NCBI RefSeq assembly: GCF_004217285.1
Contig: NZ_SHKS01000007.1
Location: 124,001 to 188,000, forward strand
Direction: 5' to 3'
DNA length: 64,000 bases
Source of the DNA: Streptomyces sp. BK239
GTDB lineage: Bacteria > Actinomycetota > Actinomycetes > Streptomycetales > Streptomycetaceae
How positions within the stretch are numbered: position 1 is the first letter of the stretch; every line of letters starts with the position of its first letter. Shown in pieces: positions 1-10,745 of the stretch. The position numbers were made by a program, and so were the translations under genes. The notes under the pieces are model-generated. The model searched no databases. It worked only from the letters and a program-made list of their open reading frames with translations, and was not told where the DNA came from.

Positions 1-374
1 GACAGACGCTTGCGGCTGAAGCTTCCTCTGCGCATGAGGACCTCTGATTCTTGAGTGAGCGGTCCCGGCCGGCCCTGTCACGGGCACGACCGGGCTGACC
101 GGACTGTCGAGGTGGGGCTCTGGATGCGGCAGGTGGCGGCCGCCGGTGTGCGCGACGCGGGCGTCGGTGACGTGGTCATGACATACAGGTGCGGCCATGA
201 CGTACACCTGGGCATGGGCGGCGTGCTCCTTGCGACTCGGCCGGATCGGCGGGCAGGACCCGCACCGACTGGGCGTGTGCGTGATATCGAACAAGGGGCG
301 AAGTGTCGAGCAACTGGATGATGCGGGGGGCCGGTGAGAGCGTCAATACCTCTCGCAAGATTCGGTACGGACAC

Positions 375-386
375 CGAAACGTTTCG
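375..386. promoter_or_regulatory. LacI-like operator palindrome
   Basis: CGAAACGTTTCG is a perfect 12-bp palindrome with the central CG typical of LacI/GalR-family operators. No LacI-type gene or sugar gene lies next to it in the window; the nearest gene is mutA, over 400 bp downstream. It may serve a gene outside the window or be a relic. Confidence 0.4.
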
Positions 387-737
387 CGAAGCCGGGGTTC
401 CGCCCGGAGCGGGCACTCGGCGCGGCCCTCACCCCCCGGCGCGTGTGCGGGCGCCGACCTGCCCGCGACGGGCGCCTGGCTCCCCGAGTTCCAGGCGATG
501 CCCGCCCGCTGACCGCCCGCCACACCGACCCGAGGACCGCCGGCGGCGCCTGCACTGCCGGCACACCCGTCAGCCCGCCCGCCGCACCCGGCGCGACGCC
601 TGCCCGGACAGCTTCGAGATGACGGTCTAGGACCTCGCCGCCACCCCCGAAGTGCCCGCCGTTCCCCCGCTCATCGGGGAATCGTGACTCCTGCCCGGCC
701 TGCCCGGCGGTATGACGGTAAGCGTGGTCACATTCAG

Positions 738-769
738 GGAGAGGGCAAGGTCACAGCCGTGCCCTCTCC
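738..769 (+). promoter_or_regulatory. Inverted repeat next to the mutA promoter
   Basis: GGAGAGGGCA (738-747) is repeated in perfect inversion at 760-769 with a 12-nt spacer. A plausible -10 box TAGCAT (791-796) sits 6 nt before the mutA ATG, so the transcript may be leaderless. In that case the right arm abuts the -35 position and the repeat would act as an operator rather than an RNA hairpin. If transcription starts further upstream it could instead form a hairpin in the leader. Confidence 0.45.
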
Positions 770-802
770 TGCTCCTTTGCGCCTCTGGCCTAGCATCCGA
801 GC

Positions 803-2610
803 ATGACGGTCCTGCCTGACGACGGGCTTGAGCTGGCCGGCGAGTTCCCTGACGTGACGCACGAGCAGTGGCAGCACCTGGTGGCGGGTGTGCTGCGCAA
901 GGCGGGCAAGGACGTCGAGGGGGACGCGGCCGAGGAAGCCCTGTCCACCGCACTCGAGGACGGGTTGCGCACCCGCCCCCTGTACTCCGCGCGCGACAGC
1001 GCGCCGGAACCCGGTCTCCCCGGATTCGCGCCGTTCGTGCGCGGCGGCCGGCCCGAGGGGAACACCGTGGGCGGCTGGGACGTACGGCAACGGCACTCCG
1101 CGGCCGACGGCGGCGCGGTCCTCGCCGACCTGGAGAACGGCGTCACCTCGCTGTGGCTGACGGTCGGTGAGGACGGCATCCCGGTGTCGTCCCTAGGCCG
1201 GGTCCTGGACGGCGTCTTCCTCGATCTGGCGCCGGTCGTCCTCGACGCGGGCGCCGACGTCGAGGCCGCCGCCGAGGAGTTGCTGCGGCTGTACGCGGAG
1301 CGGGGCGTCGCCCCCGAGGCGGCGCGCGGCAACCTGGGCGCGGACCCGCTCGGCCACGAGGCGCGCACCGGGCAGGCGTTCGACGTCGCGCCGGCGGCGG
1401 GCCTCGCCCTCCGCTGCGCCGGGGAGTACCCGGGCCTGCGGGCGTTCACCGTGGACGCGCTGCCGTACCACGAGGCCGGCGGGTCGGCCGCGCAGGAGCT
1501 GGGCTGCTCCCTGGCCACGGGCGTGGCCTACCTGCGGGCGCTGACCGAGGCCGGGATGAGCGTCGAACAGGCCTGCGCACAGCTGGAGTTCCGGTACGCG
1601 GCGACCGCCGACCAGTTCCTGACGATCGCCAAGCTGAGGGCGGCGCGCCGGCTGTGGGCGCGGGTGGCCGAGGTGTGCGGGGCGCCCGCCGCCGGGGGGC
1701 AGACGCAGCACGCGGTGACCTCGCCGGTGATGATGACGCGCCGCGACCCGTGGGTGAACATGCTGCGCACGACGGTGGCCACGCTGGCCGCCGGGGCCGG
1801 CGGAGCCGACTCCGTCACCGTGCTGCCCTTCGACGAAGCGCTCGGCCTGCCGGACGCGTTCGCACGGCGCATCGCCCGCAACACCTCCACGATCCTGATC
1901 GAGGAGTCGCATCTGTCCCGGGTGATCGACCCGGCGGGCGGCTCCTGGTACGTGGAGCGGCTCACCGACGAACTCGCCCACGCGGGCTGGGAGTTCTTCC
2001 AGGAGATCGAGCAACGGGGCGGCCAGGCAGCCGCCCTGCGGTCCGGGTGGCTGGGGCAGGAGCTGGCCGACACCTGGCGTGCGCGTACCGCCCGGCTCGC
2101 CAAGCGGCGTGAACCGGTCACCGGGGTCAGCGAGTTCCCGTTCCTGGCGGAGAAGCCCGTCGTGCGTGCGGCGGCTCCCGAGCCGCGGTCCGGCGGTCTG
2201 CCCCGGGTCCGCCGCGACGAGGCGTACGAGGCGCTGCGCGCGCGGTCCGACGCCCATCTCGCGGCGACCGGATCCCGGCCGCGGATCTTCCTGGCCGCGA
2301 TCGGCCCGGCCGCCGCGCACACCGCACGGCTCACCTTCGCCTCGAACCTGTTCCAGGCGGGCGGTGTCGAGCCGGTCACCGAGGGCACGTTCGCCGAGAG
2401 CGGCGCCACCGAGGTCTGCCTGTGCTCCAGCGACGCCCTCTACGAGGAGCGGGCGGAGGAGGTCGCCGCCGAGCTGCGCGCGGCCGGCGCCGCGCACGTG
2501 TTCCTCGCGGGCCGCCCCGGGCAGCACGCCGGGGTCGACGGTTACGTCTTCGCGGGCTGCGACGCCGTCTCCGTGCTCTCCTCCACCCTCGACCGCATGG
2601 GAGTGTCCTG

Positions 2611-2611
<1 letters not shown>
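803..2611 (+). CDS. mutA: Methylmalonyl-CoA mutase small (alpha/non-catalytic) subunit
   Basis: This 602-residue protein is the small subunit of adenosylcobalamin-dependent methylmalonyl-CoA mutase, which interconverts succinyl-CoA and (R)-methylmalonyl-CoA in the cytoplasm. The first ~440 residues form the mutase-type TIM barrel, including the stretch IDPAGGSWYVE. The C-terminal ~120 residues are a degenerate B12-binding fold that lacks the DxHxxG cobalamin motif, as expected for the non-catalytic subunit. The start ATG at 803 has no obvious Shine-Dalgarno, but TAGCAT lies 6 nt upstream, suggesting a leaderless message. The stop overlaps the mutB ATG by one base. In Streptomyces this enzyme supplies methylmalonyl-CoA for polyketides and handles propionate and branched-chain carbon. 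Confidence 0.95.
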
Positions 2612-4781
<2,170 letters not shown>

Positions 4782-4785
<4 letters not shown>

Positions 4786-5768
4786 TCGACGTCGACGCCT
4801 ATGTGAAGGGCGTCCTCGACGGCAAGCGCGCCGTCGTCGCCCGCGCCATCACACTCGTCGAGTCCACCCGCCCCCAACACCGGGCGCTGGCGCAGAAGTT
4901 GCTGACCGAGTTGCTCCCGTACAGCGGGCGGGCCCGGCGGATCGGCGTCAGCGGGGTGCCGGGCGTGGGCAAGTCGACGTTCATCGACGCGTTCGGCACC
5001 CTGCTGACGGGGCGGGGGCACCGGGTCGCGGTGCTCGCCGTCGACCCGTCCTCCAGCCGCACCGGCGGGTCGATCCTCGGCGACAAGACGCGCATGGAGC
5101 GTCTCGCGGTCGACCCGGCGGCCTTCGTGCGGCCCTCCCCCACCGCGGGGACGCTCGGCGGGGTCGCCAAGGCCACCCGCGAGTCGATCGTGGTGATGGA
5201 GGCGGCGGGTTACGACGTGGTGCTGGTGGAGACGGTCGGCGTGGGCCAGTCGGAGACGGCGGTGGCGAACATGGTCGACTCCTTCCTGCTGCTCACGCTC
5301 GCCCGGACCGGGGACCAACTCCAGGGCATCAAGAAGGGTGTTCTGGAACTGGCCGACGTGATCGCGGTCAACAAGGCGGACGGTCCGCACGAGCGGGACG
5401 CGCGCGCCGCGGCCCGTGAACTGTCGGGCGCGCTGCGGCTGATGCACGGCCGGGACGCGGCCTGGACGCCGCCCGTGCTGAGTTGCAGCGCCAGGGAGTC
5501 CAGCGGCCTGGACACGGTGTGGGAGCGGCTGGAACAGCACCGCGCCCTGCTGGACTCGACGGGGCGGCTCGCCGGCAAGCGGCGTGAGCAGCAGGTCGAC
5601 TGGACGTGGTCGATGGTCCGCGACGAGCTGCTCGGCCGGCTGCGCACGCATCCCGGCGTACGGGCCCTCACCCCCGACCTCGAACAACGGGTCAAGGGCG
5701 GGGAGTTGACGGCCACGCTGGCCGCGGAGCGCATCCTCGAGGCGTTCGGGGCCGACGGACAGGGGTGA
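4782..5768 (+). CDS. meaB: Methylmalonyl-CoA mutase-associated GTPase MeaB
   Basis: This 328-residue G3E-family GTPase (ArgK/MeaB, human MMAA type) protects methylmalonyl-CoA mutase and gates delivery of adenosylcobalamin. A Walker A motif GVPGVGKS lies at residues 58-65, a switch region with ETVGVGQSE follows, and the guanine-specificity motif NKAD is present, so the protein should be functional. The GTG start at 4782 overlaps the mutB stop in a GTGA arrangement, implying translational coupling and stoichiometric expression with its client. The length agrees with the family. It is the last gene of the operon. Confidence 0.95.
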
Positions 5769-6229
5769 GGCCGGCGGGGCGAAGGCCCCTGACTCCTGAC
5801 CTCGCGAAACGGTTGCCGCGACAGAACGTGACATCCGTCACGTGTGTTCTCTCCGTCAACGCCGTTCGGTAGTACTCGACGCGTGGGCGACATAAGGTGA
5901 TCTGCCCTTACGGATACGGACATACGTCGCGTGTCCCGCCGCTCCCGAGACGCGCTTCGCGCCCTTCGCCCTCCCCCCGGGCTGGGGCGACACCCTGTCG
6001 GGATGTCAGGTTCCGGCAGGCCGCGCGGCGCGGGGACAGCACACCGCCGCACCGGTTTCAAGGGGCGCACACGCCTACGATGCCGGGTAGTAGAAGGGCT
6101 CTTGGCCGGTCGCTCACCTGGGCTTAACAATGACGGCCCGAAAGGCGTCGCCGCAGGTCAGGGCCAGCATGCATGGTGTGCCCTGCAGGTCGGCGGCGCG
6201 CAGTGGAGTCGACCGAGCGAGGCCCGCAC
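5769..6229. other. Intergenic region between meaB and the CAP-domain gene
   Basis: This 461-bp gap contains an 18-bp dyad, ACGTGACatccGTCACGT (5826-5843), with perfect 7-bp arms and a 4-bp centre, which looks like a repressor site or a short hairpin. I see no riboswitch consensus (no ydaO-like or cobalamin-box pattern). A promoter for the secreted CAP protein should lie here, but I cannot place it. Confidence 0.35.
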
Positions 6230-6847
6230 ATGAGGAAGCACCGCAGGCAGAGGCAGCACCGGTACGCAGTCATCGGCGCTGTCACCGTCGGGGCGCTGGC
6301 GATACCGTCCGCCGCCATGGCCTGTCCGAACGACCCGACCGCCGTGCCGCAGGTGCCGTGGAGGCAGTGGACGATCGGCGGAACGGGAGCACAGCCCCCC
6401 GCACCGGCCGCGCCGCCGGCTGCCGCCCCGAGCGCCGCCGCCCCCGGCGCTTCCGCGGCCGCCCCGGCGTCCGGCGCCGTGGCCAAGGTCGTTTCTCTGG
6501 TCAACGGCGAGCGCGGCAAGGCGGGTTGCTCCCCGCTGACCGTGAACGCGAAGCTCACCAAGGCCGCCCAGGACCACAGCGCGGACATGGCGAGCCACCG
6601 GAACATGTCGCACACCGGATCCGACGGCTCGGACCCGGGCGCGCGCATCACCCGCGCCGGCTACGCCTGGAGCACCTACGGCGAGAACGTCGCCTACGGG
6701 TACTCCACCCCCGAGCAGGTCATGGCGGGCTGGATGGCCAGCCCCGGCCACAAGCGCAACATCCTGAACTGCGCGTTCAAGGAGATAGGCGTCGGCCTCG
6801 CCCAGCCCGGCTCCTACTGGACCCAGGACTTCGGCACGGCCCGCTGA
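6230..6847 (+). CDS. Secreted CAP-domain (SCP/PR-1-like) protein
   Basis: The 205-residue product has an Arg/His-rich N-terminus, a hydrophobic segment and an AMA|C signal-peptidase site near residue 31, so it should be exported. A Pro/Ala-rich linker (about 50-85) leads to a CAP domain covering the rest, with family signatures NMSHTGSDG, YGENVAYGY and GWMASPGHKRNIL. The ATG at 6230 is chosen because it puts the basic n-region directly before the hydrophobic core; an upstream in-frame ATG would spoil the signal peptide. Bacterial CAP proteins are extracellular, often cation-binding and poorly characterised. Two Cys residues in the CAP domain may form a disulfide. No obvious partner gene is adjacent. 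Confidence 0.85.
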   Translation: MRKHRRQRQHRYAVIGAVTVGALAIPSAAMACPNDPTAVPQVPWRQWTIGGTGAQPPAPAAPPAAAPSAAAPGASAAAPASGAVAKVVSLVNGERGKAGCSPLTVNAKLTKAAQDHSADMASHRNMSHTGSDGSDPGARITRAGYAWSTYGENVAYGYSTPEQVMAGWMASPGHKRNILNCAFKEIGVGLAQPGSYWTQDFGTAR

Positions 6848-6929
6848 GGACGGCCGGTCGCGCACGGGGGCGCGGAGAGCATGGGCATGCTCTCCGCGCC
6901 CTCGCGCGTGGGTCCGCGTCGCTTTCCGC

Positions 6930-8171
6930 TCAGTCGGCCGGGTCGAGCACCACCGGCAGTTCCGCGAGACCGCGGAAGGCCGGGAACGGGACCTGCATCC
7001 AGCGCGGTCCGTCCTCGGGGCGGGCCAGGGCGGCCCTGGGGAACCGGTCGAACAGTGCCGTCAGGGCGAGTTCCATCTCCAGCCGGGCCAGCGGGGCGCC
7101 CAGGCAGTAGTGGCCGCCGTGCCCGAACCCGAGGTGGGCGCCCGCGCCCTTGCGGGTCACGTCGAACTCGTCCGGCCGGTCGAACTTGCGCGGATCGCGG
7201 TTGGCCGAGTTGAGCGCGATCTGCACCAGCGCGCCCTTGGGGATCCGGGTCCCCGAGTACTCGACGTCCTCGGTGGCGTAGCGGAACGTCGCGCTCTCCA
7301 CGGAGCCGTCGTAGCGCAGCAGTTCGTCGATCGCCGGGCCGAGCAGCTCCGGGTCGTCGCGGACGAGGCGCAGTTGCGCGGGCTGGGACAGCAGGTGGTG
7401 CACGGCGTTGCCGATGAGGTAGGCGGTCGTCTTGTGACCGGCGAACATCAGCAGGAACGCCGTGGAGACCAGCTCGGTCTCGGTGAGCCGGCCGTCGCCG
7501 TCGGTGTCCCGTACGGCGATCAGGGCGCTCAGCAGGTCGTCGTCCGGGCGGGCCCGCTTCGCCGTGATGAGCTCGGTGAAGAACGCGTGCAGGTCCTTCT
7601 CCGCCTGCTGCTGGGCCCGCTTGGACGCCGGGTCGAAGCCGGTCTGCGCCACCGTGGTGGACAGGTGCTGCATCCTCGACCGGTCCTTCGGCGGCACGCC
7701 GAGGAGTTCGCAGATCACCACGATCGGCAGCGGGAACGCGAACGCGGGCAGCAGGTCGAAGGGTTCGCGGGTCGGGCACGCGTCGAGCAGTTCCGCGACG
7801 ACGGTCTCGATCCGCGGCCGCAGGGACTGCACCCGCCGCGGGGTGAACGCGGAGTTGACCATCCGGCGCAGCCGGGTGTGCTTCGGCGGGTCGGCGTTGA
7901 GCATGTTGTCGTCCAGCGCCATGGACGAGTCGCCGAAGATCCTCCGGTAGGCGTCCATGGCGCCGTACATGTCCTTGCTCAGCCTCGGGTCCGCCAGGGC
8001 GGCCTTCGCGTCCTCGTACCGGGTGATCAGGTACGTCTCGTTGCCGTGCGGCGGTCTCATGGGGCAGACCGGCGCCGCCTCGCGGAGCTGGGCGTAGACC
8101 GGGTACGGGTCGCTCCGGTACTCCGGGGTGCAGCGTTCGGCGGCGGCGACGGCTTCCTCTGTGGTCGTCAT
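6930..8171 (-). CDS. Cytochrome P450
   Basis: This 413-residue soluble bacterial P450 has the heme-binding loop FGHGGHYCLGAPLA with the thiolate ligand Cys356, an ExxR motif in the K-helix region (ELLRY), and an I-helix oxygen-activation segment FAGHKTTAY. In that segment Lys247 replaces the acidic residue normally found before the conserved Thr (AGH[E/D]TT), which is unusual for a canonical hydroxylase. The ATG at 8171 overlaps the stop of the upstream amidohydrolase gene by 4 bp. It is the last gene of a four-gene operon (10433 to 6930). No ferredoxin or reductase gene is nearby, so electrons must come from elsewhere. The substrate is unknown; the CYP family cannot be assigned by eye. Confidence 0.93.
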   Translation of the reverse strand: MTTTEEAVAAAERCTPEYRSDPYPVYAQLREAAPVCPMRPPHGNETYLITRYEDAKAALADPRLSKDMYGAMDAYRRIFGDSSMALDDNMLNADPPKHTRLRRMVNSAFTPRRVQSLRPRIETVVAELLDACPTREPFDLLPAFAFPLPIVVICELLGVPPKDRSRMQHLSTTVAQTGFDPASKRAQQQAEKDLHAFFTELITAKRARPDDDLLSALIAVRDTDGDGRLTETELVSTAFLLMFAGHKTTAYLIGNAVHHLLSQPAQLRLVRDDPELLGPAIDELLRYDGSVESATFRYATEDVEYSGTRIPKGALVQIALNSANRDPRKFDRPDEFDVTRKGAGAHLGFGHGGHYCLGAPLARLEMELALTALFDRFPRAALARPEDGPRWMQVPFPAFRGLAELPVVLDPAD

Positions 8172-9214
8172 GGACGGCTCCTCAGGTCGAAGAGGGCCTC
8201 CGCGTTGCCGCCGAGGATCAGCTGCTGGGACGCCTTGTCGACGGGCAGCTTCTCGACCATGCGGACGAAGTCCTCCAGTGGCGCCGCCATCGGCGGCGAG
8301 TCGGTGCCGAACAGCATCCGCTCCGGGCCCAGCACCTCGGCGTTGAGGGCCAGGTGGGCGGCGCTGAAGGGACTGGTGTCGACGTACATGCGGCGCAGGG
8401 CCGCGACGGGGTCGGCCGACGGCGCGGGCGCCCCGGCGGGTGCGCCCGCGGGAGGCCGGCCCCCTCCCGGGGCTCCCGGGGCTCCCGCTCCCGCCGCCGT
8501 TCCGGGGGCCCGGCCCACCGGCGTGCCCGGGGGCGGGCCGCCCCCGGGCCAGTGCCGGGGGCGGGCCGCCGTCTGGAGGCGTTCCGGCAGCAGCGCCATC
8601 GCGCCGCCGCCCGTCGCGCCGATCAGCCGCAGACCGGGGTACTTGTCCAGCCACCCCGCGAACGCGATCATCGCCATGCCGACCGTCAGGTCGCCGAACC
8701 TGCCGATCTGCTCGACGAAGCGGACGTCGTCGACCTGTTCCGTGCCGACCGGTTCGGCCGGCGCGTGCACCAGGACCGGTACGCCCGCCTCCGCCGCCAG
8801 CGCGAAGAACGAGTCGGCGCGCGGGGAGCCGAGCAGCTCCCCGCGCACGCTGGAGGTGGTGATCAGGCCGACGAAGGCGGGGTCCGCCAGGGTCTGCCGC
8901 ACCCCCTCCAGGTGGTCGTCGTCCCCGAACGGGTTGGCGTACACGTAGCCGCGCAGCTGGTCCGGGAAGGTGGCGATGAGCCCGGACATCCAGGCGTGGA
9001 AGGCGTGGAGCCGGTCGCGGGGTTGCGCGTAGTTGTCCACGCCCGGGACCCGGGCCATCGCGCCGGCCCCGACGGGGCTGCCGATGATCGTGAGGTCGAT
9101 GCCGGCCTCGGCGCGGGCGGCGAGCATGCCGTCCACGTCGGTCAGGCTGGGGGGCATGGGGAAGCGTTCGGCCGCCTCCGGTGGGGACAGGTGCCCGTGG
9201 ATGTCGATGATCAT
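8168..9214 (-). CDS. Amidohydrolase-2 (ACMSD-like) family metal enzyme, atypical
   Basis: The 348-residue protein matches the amidohydrolase-related/ACMSD-like TIM-barrel family. The HxH metal pair (His6, His8) is at the N-terminus, a third metal His in LVHAP (His150) and the metal Asp in FGTDSPP (Asp305) are present. The loop that usually reads HGGG, whose His is the catalytic base in ACMSD, here reads ATGGG with Thr201. Straight after it, residues 224-268 form a Pro/Gly/Ala-rich low-complexity insertion. Whether it is a decarboxylase, a hydrolase or something altered is therefore open. It overlaps its neighbours by 4 bp on both sides, so it is translationally coupled to the dehydrogenase and the P450. 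Start ATG 9214. Confidence 0.82.
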   Translation of the reverse strand: MIIDIHGHLSPPEAAERFPMPPSLTDVDGMLAARAEAGIDLTIIGSPVGAGAMARVPGVDNYAQPRDRLHAFHAWMSGLIATFPDQLRGYVYANPFGDDDHLEGVRQTLADPAFVGLITTSSVRGELLGSPRADSFFALAAEAGVPVLVHAPAEPVGTEQVDDVRFVEQIGRFGDLTVGMAMIAFAGWLDKYPGLRLIGATGGGAMALLPERLQTAARPRHWPGGGPPPGTPVGRAPGTAAGAGAPGAPGGGRPPAGAPAGAPAPSADPVAALRRMYVDTSPFSAAHLALNAEVLGPERMLFGTDSPPMAAPLEDFVRMVEKLPVDKASQQLILGGNAEALFDLRSRP

Positions 9215-10098
9215 GTGTCGCTTCCCGGGTTCGGTGTGAGCGCGCGGGCGACCGCGGCGCAGTCCTCGTCGCCGAGTCCCTGCTCGGTGGCGCGGACGTG
9301 GGTCTCGGCCGCGGCGGCGGCCAGCGGGAGGCTCAGGCCGGCCGCCGCCGCCTGCTTGGAAGCGAGCATGAGGTCCTTGGCCATCAGCCGCAGCCGGAAG
9401 TCCGGCTCGTCGAAGGTGCCGGTGGCCAGCCGCCGCGACTTGAACGCCATGACCGGGGAGGCGAAGCCGCTGCCCGCGATGGTCTTGAGGACCTGGTGCC
9501 GGTCCAGTCCGCAGGCGGTGGCCAGGGCGGTCGCCTCGGCCATGGCCTGCACCTCCACCCCCATCAGGAGGTTGAGGAGCAGTTTCATCCGCATGCCGGA
9601 CCCGAGTGCGCCCAGATGGACGACCTCCTTGCCCAGCGTCTCCAGCAGCGGCCGGCCGGCCTCGAACACCTTCTTGTCGCCGCCGACGAACAGCCGCAGC
9701 TCCCCGTCGCGGGCGTGGTCGCGGTTGCCGAGCATGCCGACGTCCAGGACCGAGGGGATGTCCCCGGCGATCTGCTCGACCTCCTCGGGCGCGACGGTGC
9801 TGGCGCAGAGCAGGGTGCCCGGGTAGGGGCCCCTGGACAGCACGCCGTTCGGGCCGCGCAGCACGTCGGCGAGTGCTTCGCCGTCGGCGACGCTGCAGAT
9901 GGCGGTGGCCGTCTTCTCGACGGCCTCGGCGGGGTGGGCGGCCACGAAGGCGCCCACCCGGGCGAGCGGCTCGGTCCGCTCCGCGGTACGGTTCCACACC
10001 CGGACCGGGATGCCCTGGTCGATGAGTCGGGCGGCCAGGCCGGCGCCCATGGTGCCGAGGCCGAGGACGGCGACGGGGCCGTTGCTCACGGGGGTCAT
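9211..10098 (-). CDS. NAD(P)-dependent 3-hydroxyisobutyrate dehydrogenase-family enzyme
   Basis: This 295-residue protein has an N-terminal Rossmann fold with GLGTMGAGLA (about residues 13-22) and a helical C-terminal domain containing GSGMRMKLLLNLLMG, which carries the catalytic Lys and neighbouring Asn of the beta-hydroxyacid dehydrogenase family. Members oxidise 3-hydroxy acids or, in the imine-reductase subgroup, reduce imines; the typical catalytic Lys suggests the former. The ATG at 10098 overlaps the upstream ABM gene stop by 4 bp. The context with a P450, an amidohydrolase and a small monooxygenase suggests a step in an uncharacterised oxidative pathway. Confidence 0.88.
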   Translation of the reverse strand: MTPVSNGPVAVLGLGTMGAGLAARLIDQGIPVRVWNRTAERTEPLARVGAFVAAHPAEAVEKTATAICSVADGEALADVLRGPNGVLSRGPYPGTLLCASTVAPEEVEQIAGDIPSVLDVGMLGNRDHARDGELRLFVGGDKKVFEAGRPLLETLGKEVVHLGALGSGMRMKLLLNLLMGVEVQAMAEATALATACGLDRHQVLKTIAGSGFASPVMAFKSRRLATGTFDEPDFRLRLMAKDLMLASKQAAAAGLSLPLAAAAAETHVRATEQGLGDEDCAAVARALTPNPGSDT

Positions 10099-10433
10099 GA
10101 CGCCACCCCCGCGGTCTCCTTGACGACCCGGAACCGCAGCGACTGCGTCGAGTCGACCCACTGGCGCAGCGGGGCGACCAGCGCGCGGTGCTCCTCGCTC
10201 TGCTGCCAGGCGAAGAAGTGCTCGGGCGTCTCCCACTCGCTGGTGATGACCCACTGGCGGGAGTCGTCCACGGGTTCGCCGAGCTTCTCGACGATGTGGC
10301 CGGGGGTGCGGGCGACGGACTTCCGGATCTGTTCGTACAGCTCCAGGAACCCCTGCTCGCCGCCCTCGATCACGCGGACGGTGTACACGACGGACAGCTT
10401 CTCGGCCGGACGGCCGTTTCGCTCGGTGCCCAT
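10095..10433 (-). CDS. Small ABM-domain (antibiotic biosynthesis monooxygenase-like) protein
   Basis: A 112-residue protein with a ferredoxin-like dimeric alpha/beta-barrel signature (VIEGGEQGFLELYEQIR, WVITSEWETPEHFFAW). ABM-superfamily proteins include cofactor-free anthrone oxygenases and heme-degrading or quinone-forming enzymes, but many have no known activity. It is the first gene of the four-gene minus-strand operon. The start ATG at 10433 follows GAGGAG and a short spacer. It is divergent from the sigma-factor gene across a 312-bp gap. Confidence 0.82.
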   Translation of the reverse strand: MGTERNGRPAEKLSVVYTVRVIEGGEQGFLELYEQIRKSVARTPGHIVEKLGEPVDDSRQWVITSEWETPEHFFAWQQSEEHRALVAPLRQWVDSTQSLRFRVVKETAGVAS

Positions 10434-10745
10434 GTCTCCTCCTGAGGGTGAGATCCGGCAGGACACGAGTCCTACGCACTCATGGCCCCCGGGCGGACGC
10501 AACTCCGAATGGGGGACGTGCCAAGCCCCACAAGGGGCCTCACGCTGCGTTGTTGACCTGTTCGAGTGAGAGGCCCGGCGTTCCGTTTCCCGTCGCCGGC
10601 GGCACGGACGGAGGTACGGCGGCGAAACTTCTTCCGGAACTCGTCGAATTCGTGGGCGTACTCGGCGTGAGGCCGGGTAGGCGCGCTTTCGTCGCCCCAC
10701 GGCGGCACGGCACGGCTGAACGGACGCAAGCGGGAGGGAACGGAC
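10434..10745. other. Divergent intergenic region
   Basis: This gap must contain the promoters of the P450 operon (minus) and the sigma-factor gene (plus). I see no strong palindrome and no convincing alternative-sigma promoter. The plus-strand gene has a good Shine-Dalgarno (GGGAGGGA) about 7 nt before its ATG. Confidence 0.4.

Larger units (their letters stand above)
1..802. other. Long region without recognisable gene
   Basis: I see no gene here. Several short open frames exist on both strands, but they overlap one another, lack ribosome binding sites and translate to Arg/Pro/Gly-rich sequence with no domain. A perfect 12-bp palindrome at 375-386 and a 10-bp inverted repeat at 738-769 are the only structured elements I can support. 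The gene upstream of the window may end just before position 1. Confidence 0.6.

Noticed and set aside
55..630. Several overlapping short open frames at the left edge
   Set aside because: They have no ribosome binding sites, mutually overlap on both strands and give low-complexity Arg/Pro-rich proteins, as expected by chance in very GC-rich DNA.
700..802. Cobalamin riboswitch in front of the B12-dependent mutase genes
   Set aside because: No B12-box-like sequence is visible, and the probable promoter lies just before the ATG with no room for a riboswitch.
5881..6229. ydaO-type (c-di-AMP) riboswitch in front of the secreted CAP protein
   Set aside because: I cannot find the conserved blocks of that motif in this gap.
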